Positions 1-9,187 of a stretch of DNA of 64,000 nt are shown piece by piece. The notes under the pieces are model-generated. The model was not told the DNA's origin. It searched no databases and worked only from the letters and a program-made list of their open reading frames with translations. This DNA comes from Osedax fenrisi (lineage: Eukaryota; Annelida; Polychaeta; Sabellida; Siboglinidae), in the NCBI GenBank assembly GCA_964019155.1, contig OZ025240.1, positions 39,569,715 through 39,633,714 of the forward strand, written 5' to 3'. The position numbers and the translations under genes are program-made. The first letter of the stretch is position 1. Every line of letters begins with the position of its first letter.

Positions 1-2
1 TC

Positions 3-884
3 CCTCCGCTTTCTACTTCCATGACTGACTTACTAAATACTATTCCTTTCCTTATTAAAGATATATCCTCCCGCCTTGACAAACAAGACACATGTTTACT
101 CAACATATATTCACAATTACAAAATATCAAATCAAACTACAAATACTCAACTATCACTCATCCTACTGTCACTTCCTCAATCCCCTTTCTTCCCCCTCCT
201 CCTCCTTCTACTTCCTCAATCCCCCTCCCTCCCCCTCCCCCACCACCTACCCCTATCCCTAGTCTCCTAGAATTACCCATCAATATGCATTTTAGACCTG
301 TCTCCAACCCATATATTAGTAGACCAAATTGCCAAATAACCCACATAAATCATACTCGACCACTACCTCCATCCATCCCTCCTAATTACAATTCTATTGT
401 TATTGAACACCTAAATAGTAAACAAACGACAAAATTGTTCTTAACCGATCTACTCTTGTATGTACACCTCCCATCTAATGCAATATCTACCTATAAATTC
501 ATCAATAATATAGTCATAATATACTTTAATTCCGACAACTCCTACTACACATTTACATCAAAAATACAGAATATTATGAAACATCCCCACTATACAAACT
601 TATATTTTCGTAAACAACGTAGTCTACTTGAAAGAGTACGAGGTAAATTATTATACCACGCCACAAAAGCAAATATGACTCCACCCAATACTAAATGTAC
701 TTACAATAACTCCAACGAAACCTATGAATTAAGAAACATAATCAACTCAAAGGTTGACTGGAAATCAAGTCCCATAAATATAACTCCTCATACCTATAAA
801 ACCTGGGAACATTCTTATGAATCTTACATTAAAGCCAAATCGTATGAACCTCATAACACCAGTTCATCTATACCGCCAGCCTGA
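3..884 (+). CDS. LINE ORF1 protein (Gag-like, probable RNA binding), 5' partial
   Basis: The first ATG is at 21 (287 residues to the TGA at 882-884), but the frame is open back to base 3, so the true start may be upstream of the window. An N-terminal segment with possible helical character (residues 1-40) is followed by a proline-rich linker with two polyproline blocks (residues about 55-85). A C-terminal half follows (about 120-240) with alternating hydrophobic stretches (VIEHLN, NNIVIIYFNS) and the basic sequence LYFRKQRSLLERVRGK. That pattern resembles the RNA-recognition-like part of other LINE ORF1 proteins, whose known role is to bind element RNA in the RNP. I see no CCHC zinc knuckle and no esterase motif. 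Function is inferred mainly from position upstream of ORF2. ORF2 is in the same frame after one UGA. Confidence 0.75.
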   Translation, partial: PPLSTSMTDLLNTIPFLIKDISSRLDKQDTCLLNIYSQLQNIKSNYKYSTITHPTVTSSIPFLPPPPPSTSSIPLPPPPPPPTPIPSLLELPINMHFRPVSNPYISRPNCQITHINHTRPLPPSIPPNYNSIVIEHLNSKQTTKLFLTDLLLYVHLPSNAISTYKFINNIVIIYFNSDNSYYTFTSKIQNIMKHPHYTNLYFRKQRSLLERVRGKLLYHATKANMTPPNTKCTYNNSNETYELRNIINSKVDWKSSPINITPHTYKTWEHSYESYIKAKSYEPHNTSSSIPPA

Positions 885-938
885 CTGCACCATCTCCCAA
901 TCCAACCCCACACCAGTGTCTCACTTACCGCCATAACT

Positions 939-3761
939 ATGCATTCACCACCAATGGTAACTTCATCTTCCACACAGAATATTAAAGCTGCCACTCTTAA
1001 TATCCGATCAATAAGAAACAAAATTGAAATCATCCTTGACCTATTCAATGATCTAGATCTAGATTTTTTATGCCTTACAGAGACCTGGTTATCTAATAAT
1101 GATACACCTATTATTTCCTCACTGAATACTGATACACACTGTTTTGTCCACCTACCTCGGGATGGTCTCCATCTCGGTGGTGGAATCGGACTACTTTATA
1201 ACAAAAATATCAAACTGACTAACAACAAAGACCTAAAACAAATATATTCCGAAGCCTTATCATGCACTTTCCACCCCACTAACTCACAGCCCATTACATT
1301 TATCACAATATATAGACCACCACATCAATCTATCCCTCTCTTTATTGATGAACTGAATGAACTACTCATAACAACGAATAAGCATACTATAATTCTAGGT
1401 GATTTTAACATTCCAATATCACCTTCATCGCACTATTCCAAACTACTCAATCAAACTATAAACTCTCACAACTGCACACAATATGTTACATCATCTACTC
1501 ATTCATCAGGCAATATTCTTGATCTGATCATAACACATAATACGAATACCTCTATCACAAATACATCCGTTAATAGACTTATCACAGATCATCACATTAT
1601 TACATTCATTGTTAAATCTCCCAAACCTAAACGACAATCACAAACTATACATTACAGAAAATCTAACAACATAAATATTACTGATTACATGCGTGATTTT
1701 ACTGACCTACTAAATACTTCCAAAGACCCTACTGACACTACCAACCTTGATATAGTTCTTCTTAAAACACTGGACAAACATGCACCCATCACAACAAAAA
1801 TTATCACTAAACGTAATAATATAAAATGGTTCAACCCCACACTTTCCTTATACAAACGTAAACTCAGATCCGCTGAAAAAACATGGAGAAAGTTCAGAAG
1901 CCATGACAACTTAATTTCTTTCAGGCAACATTCCAGTGAATATAGGTTTATGATAAAGAAGGCAAAACATGATTATTACACTGACACAATTAAAGCTGCT
2001 GGAAACGACACAAAAAAACTATTCCAGATATCAAATTCTCTACTCGGTCGTATAACCCCCCGTATTCTCCCAGAGGGCACCCTATCTTCCTTACCTGCAT
2101 TATTTGATATATACTTCAAAAACAAGGTACAGATAATAATCAATTCCCTTCCTCCTCTAACGCTTCCACCACTAACAACATCTATATACAAATTAGATTC
2201 CTTTACCATCCCAACTGCAACAATAATCGACAAGCTTCTTCAAGCCGTCAAGTCATCATGTAAGCTTGATCCAATACCAACAACACTACTACACAAACTA
2301 TCCACTCATCTCACTCCATACTATAAAAACATAATAGACAGGTCTCTTATATCAGGTATTGTCCCCTCCTCAATGAAACATGCACATGTAACTCCAATAA
2401 TAAAGAATTCATCACTAGATAAATCAGACCTATCAAACTACCGCCCCATATCAAACCTATCGTACATTTCAAAAACTCTCGAAAGAGTAGTCTGCTCCCA
2501 ACTTTCAAACTACTTAGATAAACACAAATTATTAAATAAATTTCAAAGCGCCTACACTAAAAATAAAAGTACCGAAACTGCATTAACCCACATATTAAAC
2601 AAAATAAGACTGTACCCAACACAATACTGCTCCATCATCATCCTACTTGACCTATCAGCTGCATTTGATACCATTAGTCACAACATCATGATTCATCGAC
2701 TGGAGTATATCGGCATAACTGGTACGGCACTCGCATGGTTCTCTTCCTACCTTAGCGACCGTACCTACTCGATCTCCATCGAATCACACACAACTGACCC
2801 CAGACTTATATCACATGGAGTTCCTCAAGGCTCCGTTCTTGCTCCCATCCTCTTTAATATTTATATATCTCCCCTATTAGACATATTTGATAACTACCCT
2901 GACATTTACTTCCACACCTACGCTGACGACTTACAAATTTACTGCAACTTACCCAACCCATCAACAAACATAGCCACACTAAACAAATGTCTAGAAGACA
3001 TTCGACTATGGCTCTCAACCAACTCGCTATCACTAAACACCCACAAAACACAAGCAATACTAATCAATACTACTAAAACTGTTCCAATCGTCCCACTCAT
3101 TCAGATAAACAACCATAACATAAAATACTCCCCCTACGTAAAAAATCTTGGAATTACCATTGACCAATCACTGAATTTTACTCAATACACAACAGACTTA
3201 TCAAAATCCATTAACCGAACACTACACACAATCAGACTAATAAGACCATCTATAACCACAGAACTATCAAAATTACTAGCAACATCCCTCATACTTCCAC
3301 GACTTGACTACTGTAACTCTATACTTCATAGACTCCCCAAAAACGCACTAATACCACTCAACCGATTACTTTATTCCACTGCACGAACTGTCTACAGAAT
3401 CCCCAAATACTCCAGGACTCACATAACTCCATACCTAAAATCTCTTCACTGGCTTCCCATCACACAACGTATCCAATACAAAACCTTACTGATATCCCAC
3501 CAAGTCATTCATCACAATCACCCCGACTACCTTACTGACATACTAATAGAAAATAAACCATCTAGAATACAACGTAAAATCAATAAATACAAATTACTTA
3601 TACATAATCCAAAACACTTATCACGCAAACAAGAAACCGCATTCTCAATTTCTGCCCCAAAATTATGGAATAACCTCCCTTACAATATAAGAGAAATCAC
3701 CTCAACCCCACTCTTTAAACGTAAATTAAAAACACACCTGTTCGAAATCGCATATAAATAA
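939..3761 (+). CDS. LINE ORF2: endonuclease-reverse transcriptase
   Basis: 940 residues. EEP/APE-like endonuclease about residues 10-225: N-terminal LNIRS, catalytic-glutamate motif TETWL (~46), YRPP, LGDFNI (~152) and DHHII (~216, usually SDH, here TDH). This enzyme nicks target DNA to prime reverse transcription. Reverse transcriptase about 440-720: NYRPISNLS (~499), motif A LDLSAAFD (~569), motif B HGVPQGSVLAPILF, motif C YADD (~660), and a KNLG motif. The C-terminal region has LDYCNS, LHWLPI (~835), WNNLP and a basic FKRKLKTHLF end, as in CR1/L2-type elements. All catalytic motifs are present and no frameshift is seen. The ATG at 939 is the first in-frame ATG after the ORF1 stop, 54 nt downstream. 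The product would act with ORF1 protein in target-primed reverse transcription. Confidence 0.93.
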   Translation: MHSPPMVTSSSTQNIKAATLNIRSIRNKIEIILDLFNDLDLDFLCLTETWLSNNDTPIISSLNTDTHCFVHLPRDGLHLGGGIGLLYNKNIKLTNNKDLKQIYSEALSCTFHPTNSQPITFITIYRPPHQSIPLFIDELNELLITTNKHTIILGDFNIPISPSSHYSKLLNQTINSHNCTQYVTSSTHSSGNILDLIITHNTNTSITNTSVNRLITDHHIITFIVKSPKPKRQSQTIHYRKSNNINITDYMRDFTDLLNTSKDPTDTTNLDIVLLKTLDKHAPITTKIITKRNNIKWFNPTLSLYKRKLRSAEKTWRKFRSHDNLISFRQHSSEYRFMIKKAKHDYYTDTIKAAGNDTKKLFQISNSLLGRITPRILPEGTLSSLPALFDIYFKNKVQIIINSLPPLTLPPLTTSIYKLDSFTIPTATIIDKLLQAVKSSCKLDPIPTTLLHKLSTHLTPYYKNIIDRSLISGIVPSSMKHAHVTPIIKNSSLDKSDLSNYRPISNLSYISKTLERVVCSQLSNYLDKHKLLNKFQSAYTKNKSTETALTHILNKIRLYPTQYCSIIILLDLSAAFDTISHNIMIHRLEYIGITGTALAWFSSYLSDRTYSISIESHTTDPRLISHGVPQGSVLAPILFNIYISPLLDIFDNYPDIYFHTYADDLQIYCNLPNPSTNIATLNKCLEDIRLWLSTNSLSLNTHKTQAILINTTKTVPIVPLIQINNHNIKYSPYVKNLGITIDQSLNFTQYTTDLSKSINRTLHTIRLIRPSITTELSKLLATSLILPRLDYCNSILHRLPKNALIPLNRLLYSTARTVYRIPKYSRTHITPYLKSLHWLPITQRIQYKTLLISHQVIHHNHPDYLTDILIENKPSRIQRKINKYKLLIHNPKHLSRKQETAFSISAPKLWNNLPYNIREITSTPLFKRKLKTHLFEIAYK

Positions 3762-3840
3762 CCCACGAAAACACGGCCGAAAACTCACACGATGTTGATG
3801 GCAGTGTATAAACCATTAGGTTACAAGGTTACAAGGTTAC
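3762..3840 (+). other. LINE 3' UTR and 8-bp tail repeats
   Basis: A 57-nt untranslated stretch follows the ORF2 TAA, then GGTTACAA is repeated about 2.75 times. Short tandem repeats of about this length at the 3' end are typical of CR1/L2-type LINEs and help reverse transcription start. The last GGTTAC runs without a gap into the ACTACC-based array, so no target-site duplication can be marked on this side. Confidence 0.75.
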
Positions 3841-5392
3841 ACTACCATTACCAACACCACTACCACTACCACTACCACTACCACTACCACTAACACTACT
3901 ACCACCACTAACACCACTACTACTACCACTACCACTACCACTACCACTACCACTACCACTACCACTACCACATTCACTACCACTTCCACTACTACTACCA
4001 CTACCACTAACACTACTACCACCACTAACACCACTACTACTACCACTACCACTACCACTACCACTACTGCCACCACTAACACTACTACCACTACCACATT
4101 CACTACCACTTCCACTACTACTACCACTACCACTACCACTAACACTACTACCACCACTAACACCACTACTACTACTACTACCACTACCATTACCAACACC
4201 ACTACCACTACCACTACCACTACCACTACCACTAACACTACTACCACCACTAACACCACTACTACTACCACTACCACTACCACTACCACTACTGCCACCA
4301 CTAACACTACTACCACTACCACATTCACTACCACTTCCACTACTACTACCACTACCACTACCACTAACACTACTACCACCACTAACACCACTACTACTAC
4401 CACTACCACTACCACTACCACTACCACTACCACTACCACATTCACTACCACTTCCACTACTACTACCACTACCACTAACACTACTACCACCACTAACACC
4501 ACTACTACTACCACTACCACTACCACTACCACTACTGCCACCACTAACACTACTACCACTACCACATTCACTACCACTTCCACTACTACTACCACTACCA
4601 CTACCACTAACACTACTACCACCACTACTACTACTACTACTACTACCACTACCATTACCAACACCACTACCACTACCACTACCACTACCACTATCACTAA
4701 CACTACTACCACCACTAACACCACTACTACTACCACTACCACTACCACTACCACTACTGCCACCACTAACACTACTACCACTACCACTACCACATTCACT
4801 ACCACTTCCACTACTACTACCACTACCACTAACACTACTACCACCACTAACACCACTACTACTACCACTACCACTACCACTACCACTACTGCCACCACTA
4901 ACACTACTACCACTACCACATTCACTACCACTTCCACTACTACTACCACTACCACTACCACTTCCACTACTACTACCACTACCACTACCACTAACACTAC
5001 TACCACCACTAACACCACTACTACTACCACTACCACTACCACTACCACTACCACTACCACTACCACATTCACTACCACTTCCACTACTACTACCACTACC
5101 ACTAACACTACTACCACCACTAACACCACTACTACTACCACTACCACTACCACTACCACTACTGCCACCACTAACACTACTACCACTACCACATTCACTA
5201 CCACTTCCACTACTACTACCACTACCACTACCACTAACACTACTACCACCACTAACACCACTACTACTACTACTACCACTACCATTACCAACACCACTAC
5301 CACTACCACTACCACTACCACTACCACTAACACTACTACCACCACTAACACCACTACTACTACCACTACCACTACCACTACTATTACTATAC
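3837..5392. repeat. Minisatellite A: (ACTACC)-based array with higher-order structure
   Basis: About 1.55 kb made almost only of ACTACC, ACTAAC, ACTACT and ACCACT hexamers, with very few G on the plus strand. A marker block containing CATTCACTACCACTTCC recurs at about 3971, 4097, 4322, 4439, 4565, 4793, 4919, 5066 and 5192, at intervals of 126, 225, 117, 126, 228, 126, 147 and 126 bp. A ~126-bp higher-order unit has therefore been duplicated with variable filler. ACTGCCACC and ATTACCAACACC blocks recur in the same ordered way. The minus-strand open frame, almost pure valine, is an effect of the repeat and is not annotated as a gene. The array ends at the unique sequence beginning about 5393. 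Confidence 0.95.
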
Positions 5393-5640
5393 CACCAACG
5401 GTATCGTAAGCGTACTGTTTATATAGGGTAATGTGGGATCGTGTTCTCCATCTCAGTACAGACTCCTTCTCTCGTCAGTGTTGCGTCATGGGTGTAACGT
5501 CATCGATATGACGTCACCAGTATAGGTGAAGTTACGTAATAGTGTTCAGAAGGGTGTCTAGTGGACATTGTCTACGTTATCGGGGAGTAGCGGGGTAACC
5601 TCGGCTAGCGATTGTACACATGTGCTATGTATGTGTTTAT
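5393..5640. other. Unique, CG-richer segment with bZIP-type motifs, no gene recognised
   Basis: This block stands out from its AT-rich surroundings by many CpG steps. It holds a near-palindrome with a full CRE-like TGACGTCA at 5509-5516 and TTACGTAA at 5532-5539. A stretch containing TTACGTAATAGTG is shared with 13.73 kb. No open frame of credible length or recognisable protein is present. It could be a promoter or enhancer, or the GC-richer part of an unrecognised repeat. Confidence 0.4.
5491..5539. promoter_or_regulatory. CRE-like palindrome plus TTACGTAA
   Basis: GGTGTAACGTCAT (5491-5503) and ATGACGTCACC (5508-5518) face each other around ATCGAT, giving two ACGTCA half-sites and one perfect TGACGTCA. 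TTACGTAA, a PAR-bZIP/C/EBP-type site, follows at 5532. The motif matches are real; binding or function is inference, and no gene is seen next to it. Confidence 0.3.
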
Positions 5641-5676
5641 GTGTATGTGTTTATGTGTATGTGTGTATGTGTATGT
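5628..5676. repeat. (TATGTG)n microsatellite
   Basis: Repeats of TATGTG/TTATGTG run in the plus strand just after the CG-richer block, followed by GTTGTTGTT. Confidence 0.85.
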
Positions 5677-5771
5677 TGTTGTTGTTAAATTATTTATTTA
5701 AGCTCATTATTAATAATAATAATTCTATAATGTGTATATCACATATAGATAAAAATAGCGAATATATACAT

Positions 5772-5789
5772 TCTATATATATATATATA

Positions 5790-5821
<32 letters not shown>

Positions 5822-5822
5822 A
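5772..5822. repeat. (TA)n microsatellite at the 3' end of the minus-strand LINE remnant
   Basis: Two TA tracts separated by AATATT. The recognisable C-terminal end of the decayed LINE on the minus strand lies immediately above this tract. Confidence 0.9.
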
Positions 5823-5824
5823 TT

Positions 5825-7175
5825 CGCACGATAATATTTCAATGTGAAACGAACATCAATGTTGGGCGATAAGAAATTTTTTTAATTTATTATTAAAGAT
5901 ATTAACTGATATATTTTTTTTTCTAAGTTGCGGGGGTAGTTTGTTCCATCTAATTGTTGATGCGGAGCTGAATTTTCTCCTTTCGTATTTGATGCAATGG
6001 GTAATCGGTTGGTGTAGTTTAAAGGAATTGAATTGTTATTACGTAAAAGTCTAGCGTTTGGTTTATGTGTTATTTGTATAGTCAGTCTTCTGTAGTCGGT
6101 ATATATTTCTAATTGAGCTGTTAATTATATTGTCTGGTTTGTTTATTTTCAGTTTTCCAGATCCTGAGAATAGTGAATTACAGTATTGTAATCTGGATAG
6201 TATGAGAGTCTGAGTCAGTAGTTTTGTAGTATTTTTATTTAAGTATGGTCGTATTTTTGTAAGATTAAATAGCTGTGCAGTCGTAGATTGAGTAAGTACG
6301 CTGTAATGTTTATCTAGATTAAGTTTATTATTGAATTAACCGCCTAGGTATTTAACAGAATTGATGGGAATTATTTTGTGTTGATTAATACTAATTTCAG
6401 GGAATTAAGTATTTGGGTCATTAGTGATATTCAATAGTTCAGTTTTATTTGTGGTTATTGGGTAAGTTATTAGTTGTTAGCCAGTTATGTAGTTCGTTTA
6501 AACAGTCTTGTAGTTGGGTATACCACATTACCCATAAACGATATAGAGTTTGATATAGTTGCGTGTAGTTCTATGTCGCATGCGTATAAGTTGTAAGTAA
6601 CAGATGGATAACTTTGCATAATTGTTTGTAATGGAATTAGATATGAAGAGAAGAGAATAGGAGACATTATTGAACATTGAGGGACACCGTGGTCGATGGT
6701 ATTTGATTTAGAGTAGTTATTTCTTATTTTAATGGAATAATTTCTATCTTTAATAAAATAAGAAAACCATTCCATTGTTATATATTGTATTCCTATGTTT
6801 CTAAGTCTTTCTATCAGTATGTCATGTCTAAGGGTGTCGAATGCAGAGGATAAGTCAAGTAGTATTAGCTGTATGGGTTGTCCAGTATCTAGTAAATTAT
6901 ATAAGTCGTCAAATAGGGAGAGCACGGTGGTTTCAGTACTATGGAGTTTACAGAATGCATGTTGTCTTATGTCCAGCAACATATTTTCAGTTAAGTATAC
7001 TTACACTATAGTGTGATAGCTTAAACCGTTTTTTCAAGAATTTTAGTTAATAGAGGTAATTGAGAAATAGGTTTGTAATTTGAGAATTCCGATGAGTTAA
7101 GATTAGGTTTTTTATTATTGGCTTAATTATTGCGTTTTTGAGTATATTGGAATGGTACCTGTTATAAGTGAGTCA
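5825..7175 (-). mobile_element. Decayed 5'-truncated CR1/L2-type LINE
   Basis: Reading the minus strand from about 7175 down to 5830 gives, in several frames, the same order of motifs as ORF2 of the first LINE: SLITGTIP, IIKKPNLN, NYKPISQLPLLTKILEKTV, the reverse transcriptase core, CLNELHNWLTTNN, and a C-terminal IQLRINN*MEQTTPAT (compare FSISAPKLWNNLP). Only the distal reverse transcriptase and the C-terminus remain. The 5' break at about 7175 adjoins a (TATGTG)n tract and the 3' end adjoins (TA)n. It is a related but clearly diverged element, not a recent copy of the 1-3840 element. Confidence 0.8.
6485..6982 (-). pseudogene. Reverse transcriptase fragment of the decayed LINE
   Basis: The longest surviving frame is 165 residues. 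It contains HAFCKLHSTETTVLSLFDDL, motif A LDLSSAFDTLRHD, motif B HGVPQCSIMSPILF (the usual QG is QC) and a motif C changed from YADD to YACD, which loses the first catalytic aspartate. Stops and frameshifts on both sides show the protein is dead. The ATG used by this frame is internal, in the middle of what was a longer ORF. Confidence 0.85.
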
Positions 7176-7179
7176 TCAA

Positions 7180-7262
7180 TTATGTATGTATGTGTATGTG
7201 TGTATGTGTATGTGTGTATGTGTGTATGTGTATGTGTGTATGTGTATGTGTATTTGGTATGT
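7180..7262. repeat. (TATGTG)n microsatellite
   Basis: TATGTG/TATGTA repeats over about 75 bp at the 5' break of the minus-strand LINE remnant. The short open frames here are tyrosine-valine-cysteine repeats without meaning. Confidence 0.9.
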
Positions 7263-8520
7263 GTTCATCGTATCTTTAAACCAGCAATTATATGTCGGAC
7301 AAGTACACCTAACAACTTATACTATAATACTGTATACTGATCTACTGGTTCATTATAACTTACTTGTTGTGATATTAATACATTACCAAGTGTTGTAATG
7401 CTTGTACAACATAACTAATTATAGTATGTACATGTATGTGTACATGTATATATATATGTGTATATATACGATATTTTCATTGATTGACTCTTATCATACA
7501 TGTGATAACCCATCACGTGTGAACGTTACAGTATGATATAAATACTGATTATCGAGAATAATAAATAAAATAAAACTATATAATACAATATTTTATAAAA
7601 TAGTGAATGATTGATGTGGAATTATTCGAAATAAGTGAACAGTATTACTATTAAGGACATGTTAAGGACATATAGTATTTGCGGTGAGTTATAAGGGAAG
7701 GATATGAATGAATATATATTTATATATATAATGGAGGTAGATAGGGAGTTATATATGTGTAATATATACGGATTGAAAATATAACTTAAAGAAATGTTTC
7801 GTTATTTAAGAGATGTTGAGGAAAGTTAAAGGATAATCAATATAGGAACAAAAAGAGATTTTTGAAAGTCGTGTTATTAGTAGGATAGTTATATAAGAGT
7901 GATATCGTATGCAGATGGTTGAATAGCGAGAATAAATACGATAAAGGATGAGCGTTGTGAGTAGTGGTAATAGGGCGAGTTATGCCCTTCCCTGTACGAT
8001 GGATTTGAAGTGGTGATAGATGTATGATCTAGATATATTAGTGATGTATGGAGTTGGGGCTAGCATCCAGAGTAACACCAATGTGTAGGACTGATGAGGA
8101 TAGAGTGGTCAGTGTCAATGACAAACGGATGCAAAACGTGTTAAATGGTTAATGGATTATTTAGGAGGACCGCTTTTTAGGAGTTAAGAAAACGGTTGTT
8201 AAAAATTCGCATGATCTAAGTAGAGTATTTATTATATCATCTATTATATTATCTATTGATAATTATATCTCAGTTACATAATAGAAAGATATCGGTATAT
8301 TTTAGTAGTGAGACGTGAAGGAGTCGAGTTGAATTTCATCTAAATATATATTTGATAGTATATATACGCAAATTCCCTGGTGAATTAACCGATATTATCG
8401 TGTATAGTAAGGGATGGAGATGATTCGAGGACCACGAATAATGGGGAACATTGTATTGAAGGAATGGGGAGGATGAGGATTGTGAAATTGAAATTGTACA
8501 CTGGTGATGATCGTTTTAAG
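7263..8520. other. AT-rich DNA, nothing recognised
   Basis: No coding frame, RNA gene or repeat that I recognise. The part at 7900-8170 is less AT-rich and contains ACTGATGAGGATAGAGTGG; it may be an old repeat. Confidence 0.5.

Positions 8521-8521
<1 letters not shown>

Positions 8522-8560
<39 letters not shown>
8522..8560. repeat. (TA)n microsatellite at the SINE 1 head
   Basis: About 19 TA units directly before the tRNA-like head. Confidence 0.95.
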
Positions 8561-8563
<3 letters not shown>

Positions 8564-8565
8564 AC

Positions 8566-8846
8566 TTCCTGTATGGTTTAGTGGCTAAGGCGTCAGACAC
8601 ACAAGCAGTAGGACACGGGTTCGAGCCTCGTCCGGACCATTAATTAATTTTATAAAATGGGTCTTACAATATTATTTAGAAGTGATCTTATATAATTGTG
8701 TATACATAAATGATCGGCTCTCGTTAAAACCATGGATGCCTTAACATGAGATCGGTTTCGAAGGGACATTAGAGCCATATATGGTTATAAGTGAAAACTT
8801 CATCTAAGTTCCTGGATGGGATGAAAGGACTCCACAAAATAAAAAT

Positions 8847-8850
<4 letters not shown>
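8566..8850 (+). mobile_element. tRNA-headed SINE, copy 1
   Basis: The head carries an RNA polymerase III box A (TGGTTTAGTGG, 8574-8584) and box B (GGTTCGAGCCT, 8618-8628). The T arm folds as a canonical 5-bp stem ACGGG/CTCGT (8615-8631) with a 7-nt loop, followed by CCGGACC. The anticodon arm does not fold properly. The text around CTAAGGCGTCAGAC resembles a tRNA-Arg, which is inference. The body continues through GATCGGCTCTCGTT and CTGGATGGGATGAAA to an A-rich tail (AAATAAAAATAACAAA), followed by (TA)n. The second copy in opposite orientation at 9188-9492 defines the unit at about 285-305 bp. Confidence 0.85.

Positions 8851-8851
<1 letters not shown>

Positions 8852-8886
<35 letters not shown>
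8852..8886. repeat. (TA)n microsatellite at the SINE 1 tail
   Basis: About 17 TA units following the A-rich SINE tail. Confidence 0.95.
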
Positions 8887-8887
<1 letters not shown>

Positions 8888-9051
8888 CTATAAGTATAAT
8901 TTTGTTTTAAATGTTAAGTTTAACATACAGGAAGAAAACCGTTTAAGTTTAAGATTAGTTTCAAGTAGATCAACCATCTATAGTCTTAAAAAAAGAAATG
9001 ATGATGTAATGGCTCGTATAATCAAAATATCATGATAAATCTAACAGTATA

Positions 9052-9093
<42 letters not shown>

Positions 9094-9187
9094 TTGGTAG
9101 AGAGGTATATTTTGTTAAATATTCATTGTAGCATAGTTTCAGTGGAGTACCCAAATCTAAATTAACTCTACTAAGTATATATATATA
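8887..9187. repeat. AT-rich spacer between the SINEs, with a (TA)n tract at 9055-9091
   Basis: Apart from the TA tract, nothing is recognised. The spacer would be the loop if the two inverted SINEs paired. Confidence 0.7.

Larger units (their letters stand above)
1..3840 (+). mobile_element. CR1/L2-type LINE retrotransposon, 5' end outside the window
   Basis: Two ORFs are followed by a short 3' UTR and three tandem copies of the 8-mer GGTTACAA (3819-3840, last copy partial). ORF2 carries an exonuclease-endonuclease-phosphatase (EEP, APE-like) endonuclease, a reverse transcriptase and the C-terminal LHWLPI...FK..LKTHLF region typical of the CR1/L2/Rex side of the Jockey supergroup. A short tandem repeat instead of poly(A) at the 3' end is also known for that group. 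No stop or frameshift interrupts ORF2, so this copy looks young. The sense strand is rich in A and C and poor in G. The 5' UTR, and probably the start of ORF1, lie upstream of base 1. Clade assignment rests on motif recognition, not on a tree. Confidence 0.9.

Noticed and set aside
3837..5378. Minus-strand poly-valine frame across array A
   Set aside because: Hexamer repeats without stops give a 513-residue valine string; no protein features.
8060..8150. Hammerhead ribozyme suggested by ACTGATGAGG
   Set aside because: CTGATGAG is not followed by a stem II hairpin and GAAA, and no matching stem I/III pairs are visible.
8566..8640. Functional tRNA gene
   Set aside because: T arm and boxes A and B are present, but the acceptor 5' strand pairs poorly, no anticodon stem forms, and a matching body and tail repeated in a second copy show it is a SINE head.
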